In this document: positions 16,272 through 25,922 of the stretch, one piece after another | How the letters are laid out: every line of letters starts with the position of its first letter | Numbering within the stretch: the first letter of the stretch is position 1 | Source: Spirochaetaceae bacterium | Lineage (GTDB): Bacteria > Spirochaetota > Leptospiria > Leptospirales > Leptonemataceae | Assembly: GCA_002729885.1 (NCBI GenBank) | Contig: PBUB01000011.1 | Location: 1 to 64,000, forward strand | Length of the DNA stretch: 64,000 nt | Direction: 5' to 3' | The notes under the pieces: model-generated | Databases searched by the model: none | What the model saw: only the letters and a program-made list of their open reading frames with translations | Told to the model about the DNA's origin: nothing | Position numbers and translations under genes: made by a program

Positions 16272-17315
16272 ATGAAACGATTGGACCTTGTGAAAAAGGG
16301 CATACTGGAATGGAAAGAAGTGCCGGATCCCGTGATCGATGCAAATGGTCAGGCCATAGTGGAACCGGTAGCTGTGGCCCGATGCGACCTGGATTTACCC
16401 ATAATTCAGGGAAAAACTCTCTTTAGACCTCCTTTTCCTGTAGGGCATGAATTTGTGGGTCGTGTGCTGGAACTGAGCCAGGATCTTCAAAGCGAAGAAA
16501 ACTCGGGCCTGCAACCAGGAGCTCTCGTGGCGGTTTCCTTTCAAATATCCTGTGGTCATTGCAATCCCTGTCACAAAGGTCTGACCAAGAGCTGCGAATC
16601 GGTGCCTCCCACGGCTGGCTTCGGTATGCCTCCCGGAGCTTCACATTTTGGCGGAGCACTTTCGGAGCGAATACTGATTCCCTATGCGAAGCAGATGTGC
16701 ATTCCCCTTCCGGAATCTCTGGATCCTGCATCCGTGGCCAGTCTAAGCGATAATATAGCAGAAGCGGACAAACTGATTGGCCGATTCCTTCCCCGGCTTA
16801 AGGATCAAAGAATTCTAATTCTGGGGGGAATGGCAGCCAGCATTGGAATCTATTCGGCCCTGTACGCGAAACAGATGAGCTCCAATGAAATACTGTATAT
16901 GGATGATGATCCCACGAATCTGGAACGGGCCCAAAAGCTTGGTATTCAATGCCTGGAAGCTGCCGGGTTTAAGAAATCTCCCGGAAGATTTGATCTGGTA
17001 GTGGATGCCAGCGCCAATGAAAAGGCCTGGGATACGGGACTGCGGTCGGTTGCTCCGGGCGGCTTATTCAGCTCGGCCTCTATATTCTGGACCAACAGAC
17101 TTCAGATTCCTTTTATGGAGCTCTATAACAATGAAGTAGAAATGCATCTGGGTCGCGTGAATTCGCTGGAAAGCATGCATCGAATGCTACCTTCCATTGT
17201 TTCGGGCCAATTCACTCCTGGCGAAGTTGTAACCCGAAAGGCAGACTTTTCCGATGCCAAAGAAGCCTGGAGCGAACCAGGAATCAAACTGGTAATCGAG
17301 AAAAAGCCGGCCTGA
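16272..17315 (+). CDS. Zinc-dependent medium-chain alcohol dehydrogenase
   Basis: A 347-residue MDR-superfamily oxidoreductase. Catalytic zinc ligands are in ARCDLDLP and GHEFVGRV. The structural zinc cysteines are in CGHCNPCHKGLTKSC. The nucleotide-binding fold begins ILILGGMAASIGIYSALYA; the acidic residues after the second strand (YMDDDP) suggest NAD(H) over NADP(H), by inference. ATG at 16272 is chosen for the GGAGG at 16261-16265. It is divergent from the TetR gene and under its probable control. The substrate is unknown. Its 3' end overlaps an opposing lipoprotein frame by 129 bp. Confidence 0.9.
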   Translation: MKRLDLVKKGILEWKEVPDPVIDANGQAIVEPVAVARCDLDLPIIQGKTLFRPPFPVGHEFVGRVLELSQDLQSEENSGLQPGALVAVSFQISCGHCNPCHKGLTKSCESVPPTAGFGMPPGASHFGGALSERILIPYAKQMCIPLPESLDPASVASLSDNIAEADKLIGRFLPRLKDQRILILGGMAASIGIYSALYAKQMSSNEILYMDDDPTNLERAQKLGIQCLEAAGFKKSPGRFDLVVDASANEKAWDTGLRSVAPGGLFSSASIFWTNRLQIPFMELYNNEVEMHLGRVNSLESMHRMLPSIVSGQFTPGEVVTRKADFSDAKEAWSEPGIKLVIEKKPA

Positions 17316-17876
17316 TCCTTTTTCAGGGAAAGATAACTGTCCCTTGATCAATTCATAGCCTCGCTGCAGGGGCGGAGGAGCGTTTCCTATGGTGCACTGA
17401 TCGCCTCCCAGGGATGGCCAGCGTAGCTGCAACTTCGCCATATATCCAGAGCTATTCCAGAAGCATGTGCCGGATTGTCCTGAAGGAATATACCGACTAC
17501 CGGTGGCCGAATGACTTTCGCGAAACTCATCTCTTCTGGTTTCGTATTCTCCATAGGCCGTAGAATCTGTTTGCGGCGGCTGAGCTATAGAGAAAAAGAA
17601 GTGACCGATCTTATCCATCTGAATTCTACATCGCACCAGTCCATCCTGGCCCAGTATCTCGTGTTGAATTCTTGCATCTGGATAGCTCTTTTTCAAAGAC
17701 CGTACTACATTGAGACAGCTTCTGGATAGATCAGATCTGGCAATCATTTCTGGACTCAAAGACGCTGGTTGCGGCTCGGGCGAAGATGCGCATCCAGATG
17801 TGATAAACAACAAAAAAGCAATGCATGGTACTGCGACTATTCCTGCCCTAAGTTTCTGTAATTCTTGCCTCTGCAT
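17187..17876 (-). CDS. Hypothetical lipoprotein with antisense 3' overlap
   Basis: About 229 residues from the ATG at 17876. The signal peptide has AFLLFITSGCASSPEPQP, with lipidation at the Cys of TSGC. The mature part has several Cys (SRSCLNVV, RCRIQ, GTCFWN, DQCTIG) and no recognised family. Its last 43 codons run antisense through the certain 3' end of the dehydrogenase gene, so the natural stop may have been lost or lies in another frame near 17320. An upstream ATG at 17918 is possible but would bury the signal peptide. Confidence 0.75.
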   Translation of the reverse strand: MQRQELQKLRAGIVAVPCIAFLLFITSGCASSPEPQPASLSPEMIARSDLSRSCLNVVRSLKKSYPDARIQHEILGQDGLVRCRIQMDKIGHFFFSIAQPPQTDSTAYGEYETRRDEFRESHSATGSRYIPSGQSGTCFWNSSGYMAKLQLRWPSLGGDQCTIGNAPPPLQRGYELIKGQLSFPEKGSGRLFLDYQFDSWFAPGFFGIGKVCLSGYNFARSELARNNGR

Positions 17877-18163
17877 CCTTGCTCCTTGATAACGAACACC
17901 AGTTCTGATTCGCAGCACCGTGTTCTATATCTGAAAGTCTGCAAGTTAAAAAAATCAAGTTTTCAGTGGCCAGAGTTAAGTTCGCAACCAGGCTAATTTC
18001 CATAGCGCCATCTTATAAATCCTGAATTCGCGCTTTCGCAAGATTGCAGATTCAATCAGAAATCTGTAAGGTCTGGTATTCGAGACTGCAACGGCTATTG
18101 CGGTCCACTGCCCTCTACTTCTGGAAGTTCTTTAAACGATTCTGTCTTTTGTGGAGCAACTCA

Positions 18164-18904
18164 ATGCCACTTTTGCAATTTTTTAAGACGATTCTACTTT
18201 GCCAGAATCAGATTCATTTGTATCTTCAATCAATGCCCTACGAAGACTCTGCTCCGGAAGAAGAAAGACGCTACCAGGGTAATGGGTCTCTTCGGCTGGC
18301 CACTGGCATTGTAATTCTGGAACTATTAATACATATCTTTCGCATCAATGGATGGCTGCCCGATTTCATTCTTGGTGTTATTCCCAGAACAGAAAAGGGA
18401 ATCCCCGGTATACTTTTCGCTCCGTGGCTCCATGGAAGCTGGATCCATCTATTTTCTAACTCTGCACCGCTTTTTCTTTCTGTATGGGGTACCAGCTACC
18501 TTTATCAAAAGATTCGCTTTCGAGTGCTGATTGTAAGTATGATCGCTCCAGGCCTGGCCGTATGGTTCTGGGATGATCCCTCCATGCACCTGGGCGCCAG
18601 TGGCTGGGTCTATGCTCTCCTGGCGTTCATTTTCTGGTCCGGCCTGTTCAGACTGCATCCGAGATCCATCGCTCTTTCGCTAATTATTGTATTTCTGTAC
18701 GGTGGAATGATCTGGCGCATCCTTCCCCTGGAGGAAGGCATCTCCTGGCAATCGCATCTGGCCGGAGCAGTCACCGGTTTCATACTGGCTATATTTTACA
18801 GAAAAGTACCTGTGGATTCAGAGCCAGATGAACTGGAAGAGGAGATGGCATTGGATACCCATGAGCATCCGGAGAACCTGGAATATGGAAATAGAGAATG
18901 GTGA
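18164..18904 (+). CDS. Rhomboid-family intramembrane serine protease
   Basis: A 246-residue membrane protein with about six hydrophobic segments. The rhomboid signatures are present: HGSWIHLFSNSAPLF (conserved His/Asn segment), the catalytic serine in HLGASGWVYALLAF and the catalytic histidine in SHLAGAVTGF. It should cleave membrane proteins within the bilayer; the substrate is unknown. I chose the ATG at 18164 because GTGGAG lies seven bases upstream, although a later ATG (18233) fits the rhomboid core equally well. The C-terminus is acidic. It stands alone, with a weak hairpin after its end. Confidence 0.88.
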   Translation: MPLLQFFKTILLCQNQIHLYLQSMPYEDSAPEEERRYQGNGSLRLATGIVILELLIHIFRINGWLPDFILGVIPRTEKGIPGILFAPWLHGSWIHLFSNSAPLFLSVWGTSYLYQKIRFRVLIVSMIAPGLAVWFWDDPSMHLGASGWVYALLAFIFWSGLFRLHPRSIALSLIIVFLYGGMIWRILPLEEGISWQSHLAGAVTGFILAIFYRKVPVDSEPDELEEEMALDTHEHPENLEYGNREW

Positions 18905-19017
18905 TTCTGCCAGAGTTAGAATCCCGGACCATGTCACCGTTCGCCAGCAGGGGAGCGGTTCCGGTTCGATATCACTCAATCAGGGTCTGGCTGAGCCCGA
19001 CAAGATCGTGGCTAATT

Positions 19018-19039
19018 GTAGAATGCCAATTCTACTTTT
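19018..19039 (+). terminator. Weak intrinsic terminator after rhomboid gene
   Basis: GTAGAAT and ATTCTAC pair around the loop GCCA and are followed by TTTT. The stem is AT-rich and so weak. It lies 114 bp past the rhomboid stop and just before the opposing kinase gene ends. Confidence 0.45.
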
Positions 19040-19094
19040 GATCCAATGATTGCACAGCGTGGGCTTGCGTCCAATCGTTCAGATTGGGCTCGGA

Positions 19095-22000
19095 TTATTG
19101 CCTGGAGTCCGCAGCTTCCACGCTGTCTTTGATCCTTCGAATCCAATTTGCTATCTCGCCTATTTGAGCCATATCACCGGAATCCTTTATCAGGTTTTCC
19201 AGGAATTGCGCAAAGGAAGCGAATTGCATGGAAAGAGCCGTTCCCTTCATATGATGTAGCACTTTTTGCATTCTGGAAGGGTCCTTCGCATTGCGAGACT
19301 CCTCCATCATAGATAGATCTTTTTCCAGAGATACAATGGCTTCGCGCAAAATCTCCCTCACCACTGCATAGTCCAGTCCCGTTTTCGCAGAAATCTGATC
19401 TACAATGCTTTCGGATCTATCCAGGCTGAGCCAGCGATTCAGGATATCCAGGAAATCCTTTCTCAAGAGGGGCTTGGATAGAAAATCATTCATTCCTGCC
19501 TCAAGACAGCGTTCTCGTTCCCGGTCCAGAGTAGCTGCCGTTACGGCGATGATAGGAACATTCTGGTTCCAGCGGCGAATCTGTCTGGCCGCTTCGATTC
19601 CACTCATACCCGGCATATGGATATCCAGAAAAACCAGGTCCGGTTTCTTTTCCATGGTCTGCTTCAGGGCCTCTTCACCATTTCGCGCCTCGATAATCTG
19701 TATGCCGGGAAGCATGCTCTCCAACATATGCCTGGTTAAACTCAGGTTCACCTGGTTGTCTTCTGCCACCAGAATCCTGTGTTGCTTGAAGGGTCTCTTC
19801 TGGACTTCTTTAGAAGAGGTCTCTCGAAATAGCCGCTCCAGACTCACCGGATCCAATGGTCGGGTAATCTTTCTGATCTTAAGGCCAGATATTGAATCTG
19901 GAATGAACGGCATGTTATCGGTTAAGCGGCAGGTAAATATTACTGTGGCATCTGAGCTGGCACTTTGCTGTAAGAACGTCTTCAATCCTGCTCCGTAGAA
20001 TTGCTCATCGATTATGATTAAATCAAATGGGTTTGTAGCAAGCCTGGACCCAAGCTCTTCCAGGTTGCGTACGGTCATTAAGTCAAATCTTTGCGACTGA
20101 AGGACTCGACTCATTGCCTGGATGCCGGTACTGCTACCTTCTGCGATGAGCACCTTTTCGATTCCAGAGGCCCAGTTAAATTTTCGCGGTTCGGAATCCA
20201 GGACATGAACAGGTATGCTGAAAAAGAAAGTAGAGCCTTTCATCTTTTCGTCCATGAGCTGAAGTTCGCCTCCCATCAGCTCTACAATCTGAGAGGCAAT
20301 AGTGAGACCCAATCCTGTGCTACTGTCAGCCGAATACTCTGTTCCGCGAAAGGCCTGGAAAATGTGATCCCGAATATCCGGGGCAATCCCTGGTCCATTG
20401 TCCCGCACCGAGAAATGGATGGTCTGGTTTGAAGAATCAAAGTCCAGTTTCAATTCCACATCTCCGCTCGAACTGAATTTCACAGAGTTGCCCAGTAAAT
20501 TCACCAGAACCTGCTTCAGTCGGGTTGCATCAACATAAAGAAGCGAAGGAAGCATGGGATCCAGATTCAGGTGCAATTCAAGACCCTTTTGATGTGCCTG
20601 GTAGACAACTGTATCCAGCGCCTGCCTGGCAAGATCCCAGGGATCGGCTTCCACCGGCATCAGTTGCATCTTTCCCGCATCCAGCCTGGAGAAATCCAGT
20701 ACGTTGTTAACTACACTCAATAGTAGCTTCGCGGATTCGTGTGCGAACTCTGCATACTGACGGGCCGGACTCCCGAGATCCGAATCCGCCAGCAACTCTG
20801 AAAAGCCAATAATACCGTTCAGCGGAGTGCGAAGCTCATGGCTCATATGGGCCAGGAATCGACCTTTTGCCTGCACGGCGATTTCGGCTTTTTCCCGGGC
20901 TTCTTCCAGTTCCCTTTCTGCTCTTTTGCGCTCGGTTATATCGCGCTGCACACCAAAATGACCGACAATGCGTCCCTCATCATCGTACATGCAGATATAA
21001 TCTCCTTCCACCCAGAATGGCGTGCCGTCCATTCTTCGCTCATCGGTTTGCAGAATGGCCTGACCATTATCAAACAACTCTCGCCAGACCTGCTTACCAT
21101 GCAGTTCGTCATGCCTGAAGAAGTCTGCAGGCGTTAGTCCAAGAAGCGACTCTTCGCCTGCCCCGTATTGATCCAGCATGGCCTTGTTCACCTTGGTTAT
21201 CCGTTGATGAGAGAAAACGTAGTCCAGGGTGGACTCTTTATCTATGGTGTCGTTCCAGGTCACGGGCTCATCCAGCATCATAAAGAAGAAACCGGCCAGG
21301 GAATTACGAAAGAATAACTCAAACCGTTGATTGCTTTCCTTGATTTGCATCTCTGCCTGAATTCTTTCGGTTACATTTCGCACAGTGCATATGATCTGTA
21401 TACCGTCCCGGGGACATGTATGCCTGGCCGTTACCATATTGAACCATTGCCGGCCAGTAGGCAGATCCAGATGATAATCGGCAAAACTACGCTTACCTGT
21501 ATCTGCAGTTCTTTGAACTGCACTGGAGATGATTCTTAAAGGTTCTTCCGGAAAGCCGAGTTCGAAGATGGAACGGCCCATGTATTGCTCCGGAGAAATG
21601 AATAGATCGGAGTCATCTGGTGCGTGGTAGTACTGAATAATCTGAAGATTCTGATCCACGACGAAAAGTAGATCTCCACTTTCCACGAGAAGCTGATGCA
21701 TGTACTGCTCTTTTTGAGCCAGCTCCTGGGAGGTATGCACAAAGTCTGTGGCATCAAAAAAGGCAAGCAGAACAAGTTCATCGTGCAGATTTCCCCGCAC
21801 AATGTAGTGACGGATCTGGCCGCCCCAACCGATCATACGAAGCTGGATTCTCCCTGCAGGATTCTGAAAGAATTCCATGGCTCTGGCCAGGTCATCCGAA
21901 TGGATCAGTTCAGCCCAGCTCAAGTCTGTAGAGGGATCTGTAGAAGACTGGCGGCCTCTTCCCAGGGAATTGCGCAAGCGTTCCTCGATAAAGAATCGCT

Positions 22001-22109
22001 CCGGGTCGCTCTTTTGAAGTATGGCTGTTCCATCCTGCAAACCGCTCAATGGCTGGTTTTCCATAAGTCTTACCCAGAGGGCATGCATATCTTCGTTCAC
22101 GGTCTTCAT
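19095..22109 (-). CDS. Soluble hybrid histidine kinase (PAS-HisKA-HATPase-REC-REC-HPt)
   Basis: A 1004-residue signalling protein with no membrane segment, so it senses a cytoplasmic cue. Three PAS-like regions (about residues 20-125, 135-255, 260-395; NVTERI and DITERKR end the last two) precede the phospho-accepting His424 in HMSHELRTP. The ATPase domain has LLGNSVKF, DNGPGIAP and STGLGLTI. A degenerate receiver follows (about 650-765), then an intact one (AEDNQVN, Asp in VFLDIHMPGMSG, Lys in FLSKPL). The end is an HPt domain with the phosphorylatable His in HHMKGTAL. No output regulator is next to it. Confidence 0.92.
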   Translation of the reverse strand: MKTVNEDMHALWVRLMENQPLSGLQDGTAILQKSDPERFFIEERLRNSLGRGRQSSTDPSTDLSWAELIHSDDLARAMEFFQNPAGRIQLRMIGWGGQIRHYIVRGNLHDELVLLAFFDATDFVHTSQELAQKEQYMHQLLVESGDLLFVVDQNLQIIQYYHAPDDSDLFISPEQYMGRSIFELGFPEEPLRIISSAVQRTADTGKRSFADYHLDLPTGRQWFNMVTARHTCPRDGIQIICTVRNVTERIQAEMQIKESNQRFELFFRNSLAGFFFMMLDEPVTWNDTIDKESTLDYVFSHQRITKVNKAMLDQYGAGEESLLGLTPADFFRHDELHGKQVWRELFDNGQAILQTDERRMDGTPFWVEGDYICMYDDEGRIVGHFGVQRDITERKRAERELEEAREKAEIAVQAKGRFLAHMSHELRTPLNGIIGFSELLADSDLGSPARQYAEFAHESAKLLLSVVNNVLDFSRLDAGKMQLMPVEADPWDLARQALDTVVYQAHQKGLELHLNLDPMLPSLLYVDATRLKQVLVNLLGNSVKFSSSGDVELKLDFDSSNQTIHFSVRDNGPGIAPDIRDHIFQAFRGTEYSADSSTGLGLTIASQIVELMGGELQLMDEKMKGSTFFFSIPVHVLDSEPRKFNWASGIEKVLIAEGSSTGIQAMSRVLQSQRFDLMTVRNLEELGSRLATNPFDLIIIDEQFYGAGLKTFLQQSASSDATVIFTCRLTDNMPFIPDSISGLKIRKITRPLDPVSLERLFRETSSKEVQKRPFKQHRILVAEDNQVNLSLTRHMLESMLPGIQIIEARNGEEALKQTMEKKPDLVFLDIHMPGMSGIEAARQIRRWNQNVPIIAVTAATLDRERERCLEAGMNDFLSKPLLRKDFLDILNRWLSLDRSESIVDQISAKTGLDYAVVREILREAIVSLEKDLSMMEESRNAKDPSRMQKVLHHMKGTALSMQFASFAQFLENLIKDSGDMAQIGEIANWIRRIKDSVEAADSRQ

Positions 22110-22297
22110 CTCGGATGTTCTGCGGATCTGACGTTATATAAGATGACGAAAAAATGTAGCTGTCTGCCAGTGGCCATATGGTTTTCGCGCAATTCAGGGC
22201 GCTTCCTGGACTGCCAGTTTTTACAGTAAATACCCTGTGCTGGTTCTAAAAAACATTCGCCGAATCTGTTTTCCGGTTCGTGGGAATCGTCACTGAA

Positions 22298-23146
22298 TCA
22301 GGGTATTCGGAAGTCACCAATCAAGGGCCAGTGATCAGAACCTTCCCGTTCCTCGGTCCATATATCATCCACGGTCAGCTGTGCGAAAAACATATAGTCC
22401 AGGGTTATGGCATCAGGAATAGCCCATCCCGGTAGAGATTTTTCCAGGGCATTTCGAGTGGAGTCTGGAATGGGAAATGTATCTTCGTTCAATGGCAAAA
22501 ATCCGCTGTCTGCATCTTCATAGCCTGCATCATCCAGCATTTCGTATTCATCCAGCCAGTAGCCAGGTAGGCCCCGAAGGAAATTGAAATCCCCGAGTAA
22601 CAGACGGGGGCCCTCAGGAGGACCCAGCCACCGAAAAAGATCCCTTAGCTCTAGCTTGCGATGATCTGACCTTCGCATAATGTCCTCACGCCCGGAAGAA
22701 GAGCCGGCCAGAGGAGTCAAGTGCATGGTCACAAACTCTACCGGAGTACCCTTCACATCCAGAAGAACACGCAAAGCGCGACGGGAGTGTCCAAGTCTGA
22801 TTTCGCTTCGATCCAGAACCGGAAAGCGGGTAAGAAAAGCCAGAACCCAGTAGGACGATCCATAGCGCACGTAAGGTTGACTCATCACATATTTGTAGCC
22901 AGCCTCATGGGCCAACAGCGGTAATGGAGAGGTGCCAGATACCAGCACCTCCTGTAATGCGATGACATCAGCATCCAGGATTTTTATGGTGCTTAAAGCT
23001 CCCTGCCAGCCGGATTCAAAGTAATGTACATTATAAGTGGCCGCGCGGAAGCGCTGGCCAGAACTACAATAAGATAAAATGGAGCAGGCCGCGCCCAGCA
23101 GCAATGCCGCCGCGGCCAGAATGACTATTTGAAGCCTATATCGCAT
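22298..23146 (-). CDS. Endonuclease/exonuclease/phosphatase-family protein, exported
   Basis: A 282-residue EEP-superfamily hydrolase. It starts with a hydrophobic signal or anchor (IVILAAAALLLGAACS), where the Cys could be lipidated. The metal-dependent catalytic motifs are ATYNVHYFES, DVIALQEVL, LLLGDFNFL and the final GSDHWPLIGDF. Secreted relatives include DNases, sphingomyelinases and phosphoinositide phosphatases; the substrate here cannot be told from the sequence. It starts 22 bp inside the end of the small lipoprotein gene upstream, suggesting coupling. Confidence 0.87.
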   Translation of the reverse strand: MRYRLQIVILAAAALLLGAACSILSYCSSGQRFRAATYNVHYFESGWQGALSTIKILDADVIALQEVLVSGTSPLPLLAHEAGYKYVMSQPYVRYGSSYWVLAFLTRFPVLDRSEIRLGHSRRALRVLLDVKGTPVEFVTMHLTPLAGSSSGREDIMRRSDHRKLELRDLFRWLGPPEGPRLLLGDFNFLRGLPGYWLDEYEMLDDAGYEDADSGFLPLNEDTFPIPDSTRNALEKSLPGWAIPDAITLDYMFFAQLTVDDIWTEEREGSDHWPLIGDFRIP

Positions 23147-23478
23147 TCGCAGAGTTCATACTGATTTTTGGTGCTTCTGCAGGCAATGATTACAGCCGTT
23201 TCCTTTTTTCCACCGCTACCACTCATGGACATACCGCTTACCTGGGCCAGTCCCATCGCTGCAGACTTGCAGGATGCCTCTTTTTTCGCATCGGATCCTG
23301 TAGAAATGGCGCTGGCCTGAGCCCTGGCTTGAAAGGATTCAATTCTCTTCAGTTGGTATTGATCCATGGCAGCTTGCCGATCTGCGCGGGTGAATCCATA
23401 ATCGCTGACCGCAGGTTCCCCGGTAGTTATACAGGCCGAAGCAAAAGCCAGTATGGCAAGAATCAAAGTGTATCTCAT
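23125..23478 (-). CDS. Small lipoprotein
   Basis: About 117 residues from the ATG at 23478 (an in-frame ATG six codons upstream is also open). The signal peptide is YTLILAILAFASAC with lipidation at Cys16. The mature chain is Gln/Ala/Ser-rich in the middle (ASAISTGSDAKKEASCK), with a Gly/Ser linker (MSMSGSGGKKE) and paired cysteines near the end (ELCECDIGFK). No family is recognised. It overlaps the start of the EEP-hydrolase gene by 22 bp and is the first gene of that pair. Confidence 0.75.
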   Translation of the reverse strand: MRYTLILAILAFASACITTGEPAVSDYGFTRADRQAAMDQYQLKRIESFQARAQASAISTGSDAKKEASCKSAAMGLAQVSGMSMSGSGGKKETAVIIACRSTKNQYELCECDIGFK

Positions 23479-23569
23479 GGCAAAAGACTGATCCATGCTG
23501 CGAAAATGTCCACAATATTTGGAGCAGCAAATAGCCTGGCATCGGGACGCTTGCCCGACTCCGGGCGCA

Positions 23570-25828
23570 CTATTCTTCGAAATAGGAGGTCAGACCGGTT
23601 TCGAATGCTACAGCGGCCTCATCCATAGAGACCTGGAAATCCAGGAGATCCATGCTCTTTCCGGAGTCGATTTGACCCAGTATTTGAACAGGAAGATCGT
23701 ATTTCTTTGCCAGGGACTCCAGGGCATTTCTGGACTCTGGTGCCAGGTTTATGAGAGCGCAGCCCGTAGTTTCGGAAAACCAGAAAAGATCGGTGCGCCT
23801 TCCCTGGCCCAATGAACTGCGAATGCCATGTTCCAGTTTGAATCCTACGGCAGCCTGTCTGTAAGGATCATAGAGACTGCGAAACAGAGCAAAAGCAAGG
23901 CCGCCCAGAGATACATCCCTGGCCCCCAGAAACAGCTTCTGGCCAGCGCCATCAAAGAGCGCTTCGCAGAGCCTTTTCTCCTGGTCCAGATCAATGGCCG
24001 GAGGCGATCCCTGGATCTTCCCGGTTTGCATGTTCTGATATTCGGAACCGCCGGCGGAAGGGCGAAAATCTCCCAGCAGGGCAATCAGGCTTCCTTCTCC
24101 AGCAAAGACAGGGGAAACAGCAAGGTTGAGATCGGGAACCAGGCCTACCATACCAATCGTAGGCGTAGGAAGTACAGGTCCGTCCTGACTTTCGTTATAA
24201 AAACTTACGTTCCCACCGGTTACCGGGATATTGAAGGCGCGGCATGCATCGGACATGCCTCCTATGGCCTCGGAAAACATGTAATAGTTCTCCGGAATGT
24301 AGGGATTCCCAAAATTCAGACAGTTTGTGATTCCAAGAGGCCTTGCTCCGGTTACAGCAACGTTTCGCGCTGATTCACATACAGCTATTTGAGTGCCCTG
24401 CCGCGGATTGAGGTACACGAACCTGGAGTTACAATCCGTGCTCACCGACAGCCCTCGATCTGTTCCGGGAATTCGCACAACGCCACCATCTCCCCCAGGA
24501 CCATGGACTCGCACCAGTCCTACTTCCGTATCATATTGCTCATATACAGGTCGCTTGCTGGCCAGGTTCGGCCTCTTGATCAGATCAAGAAAAGCCCTGG
24601 AGAGTTCTGTTTTTCCGCTAACTTCTGGAATCGTATCATCGCTTATTGAAGCGAGTTCGTCGATGTAAGCAGGCTTTCTCGTCTCTCTCCTGTATCTGGG
24701 TGCTCCGCCTCCAAGAACCAGGGATTCCGCCGGTACTTCTGCGCACAGCTTGCCTTCTCGCTTGACCCGCAGCATACCGTCTTCATTTACTTCTCCGATC
24801 TGCACTGCGTGTAGATCCCATTTCTGAAAAATATCGATTATTTCCTGTTCCCGGCCGGGCTTGCCCACAACCAGCATCCTTTCCTGACTTTCCGAAAGCA
24901 TGATCTCATAGGCATTCATACCCTCTTCGCGAAGGGGAACTAGATCCAGATCAATGTTCATTCCGGTTTCGCTTTTGGCGCTCATTTCTGAGGTACTGCA
25001 GGAAAGACCGGCCGCCCCCATGTCCTGTATACCAATGATGGCGCCGGTACCAATTAGTTCCAGACTGGCCTCCAGTAGTAGCTTCTCCATAAATGGATCC
25101 CCTACCTGAACAGCGCTTCGCTTCTCTTCTGACTCCTGACTCAGATCCCTGGATGCAAAGCTGGCTCCATGGATTCCATCCCTTCCTGTAGTGGCACCTA
25201 CATAGAATACAGGATTTCCAGGACCATCTGCGCGAGCACGGGCAATTCCCTGGTGGGGAACAATGCCCACAGTCATGGCATTCACCAGACAGTTTCGCGA
25301 AAACGTTGGATCAAAGAAAAGTTCACCGCCCGCCACGGCAATACCCAGCGAGTTTCCATAATCTCCGATGCCTGCCACCGCACGCTTGAGTAGGTACTGA
25401 TTTCGCTTTTCATCTGGCGGACCAAAGCGAAGGGAATTCAAAGAACAGATGGGTCTGGCTCCCATCGTAAAGATGTCACGCATGATTCCACCCACGCCGG
25501 TGGCCGCACCTTGATAGGGCTCGATGGCAGATGGATGGTTATGCGATTCGATTTTGAAAACTACGGCCAGGCCTTCGCCTATATCCAGAGCGCCAGCGTT
25601 CTCTTCGCCGGCCCTGGCCAGAGAATCCGGCGATTCAGATGGTAATGTCTTGAGCAGCAAAATAGAATTCTTGTAGCTGCAATGCTCGGACCACATACCG
25701 GAATAGATTCCCAGTTCGGTTACTGTAGGTACCCTCCCCAGGTATTCCTGAATTTTCTGATACTCTTCTTCCGTTAGACCATGCTCCAGAGCATCGTCCA
25801 GGGTGATCTGTTTCTCCGAGTATAACAT
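23570..25828 (-). CDS. purL: Phosphoribosylformylglycinamidine synthase II
   Basis: Small-type PurL of 752 residues, which converts FGAR to FGAM with ATP and ammonia supplied by PurQ/PurS in the fourth purine step. ATG at 25828 gives the usual start before [16 protein letters not shown]. Landmarks are [18 protein letters not shown], here [12 protein letters not shown], the nucleotide-binding [21 protein letters not shown], of which [10 protein letters not shown] is central, [11 protein letters not shown], and the second half with [19 protein letters not shown], including [10 protein letters not shown]. purQ and purS are not in the window. It is divergent from the BCCT transporter gene. Confidence 0.96.
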   Translation of the reverse strand: MLYSEKQITLDDALEHGLTEEEYQKIQEYLGRVPTVTELGIYSGMWSEHCSYKNSILLLKTLPSESPDSLARAGEENAGALDIGEGLAVVFKIESHNHPSAIEPYQGAATGVGGIMRDIFTMGARPICSLNSLRFGPPDEKRNQYLLKRAVAGIGDYGNSLGIAVAGGELFFDPTFSRNCLVNAMTVGIVPHQGIARARADGPGNPVFYVGATTGRDGIHGASFASRDLSQESEEKRSAVQVGDPFMEKLLLEASLELIGTGAIIGIQDMGAAGLSCSTSEMSAKSETGMNIDLDLVPLREEGMNAYEIMLSESQERMLVVGKPGREQEIIDIFQKWDLHAVQIGEVNEDGMLRVKREGKLCAEVPAESLVLGGGAPRYRRETRKPAYIDELASISDDTIPEVSGKTELSRAFLDLIKRPNLASKRPVYEQYDTEVGLVRVHGPGGDGGVVRIPGTDRGLSVSTDCNSRFVYLNPRQGTQIAVCESARNVAVTGARPLGITNCLNFGNPYIPENYYMFSEAIGGMSDACRAFNIPVTGGNVSFYNESQDGPVLPTPTIGMVGLVPDLNLAVSPVFAGEGSLIALLGDFRPSAGGSEYQNMQTGKIQGSPPAIDLDQEKRLCEALFDGAGQKLFLGARDVSLGGLAFALFRSLYDPYRQAAVGFKLEHGIRSSLGQGRRTDLFWFSETTGCALINLAPESRNALESLAKKYDLPVQILGQIDSGKSMDLLDFQVSMDEAAVAFETGLTSYFEE

Positions 25829-25922
25829 AAGACAAGGCTGCGATAGGCCCACGGCAGGGCAACCGTTTCAGAAAAATAGGAAAACCGGTTGAAAGCCTCT
25901 CCCTTGCTCACATTGTTACTGC

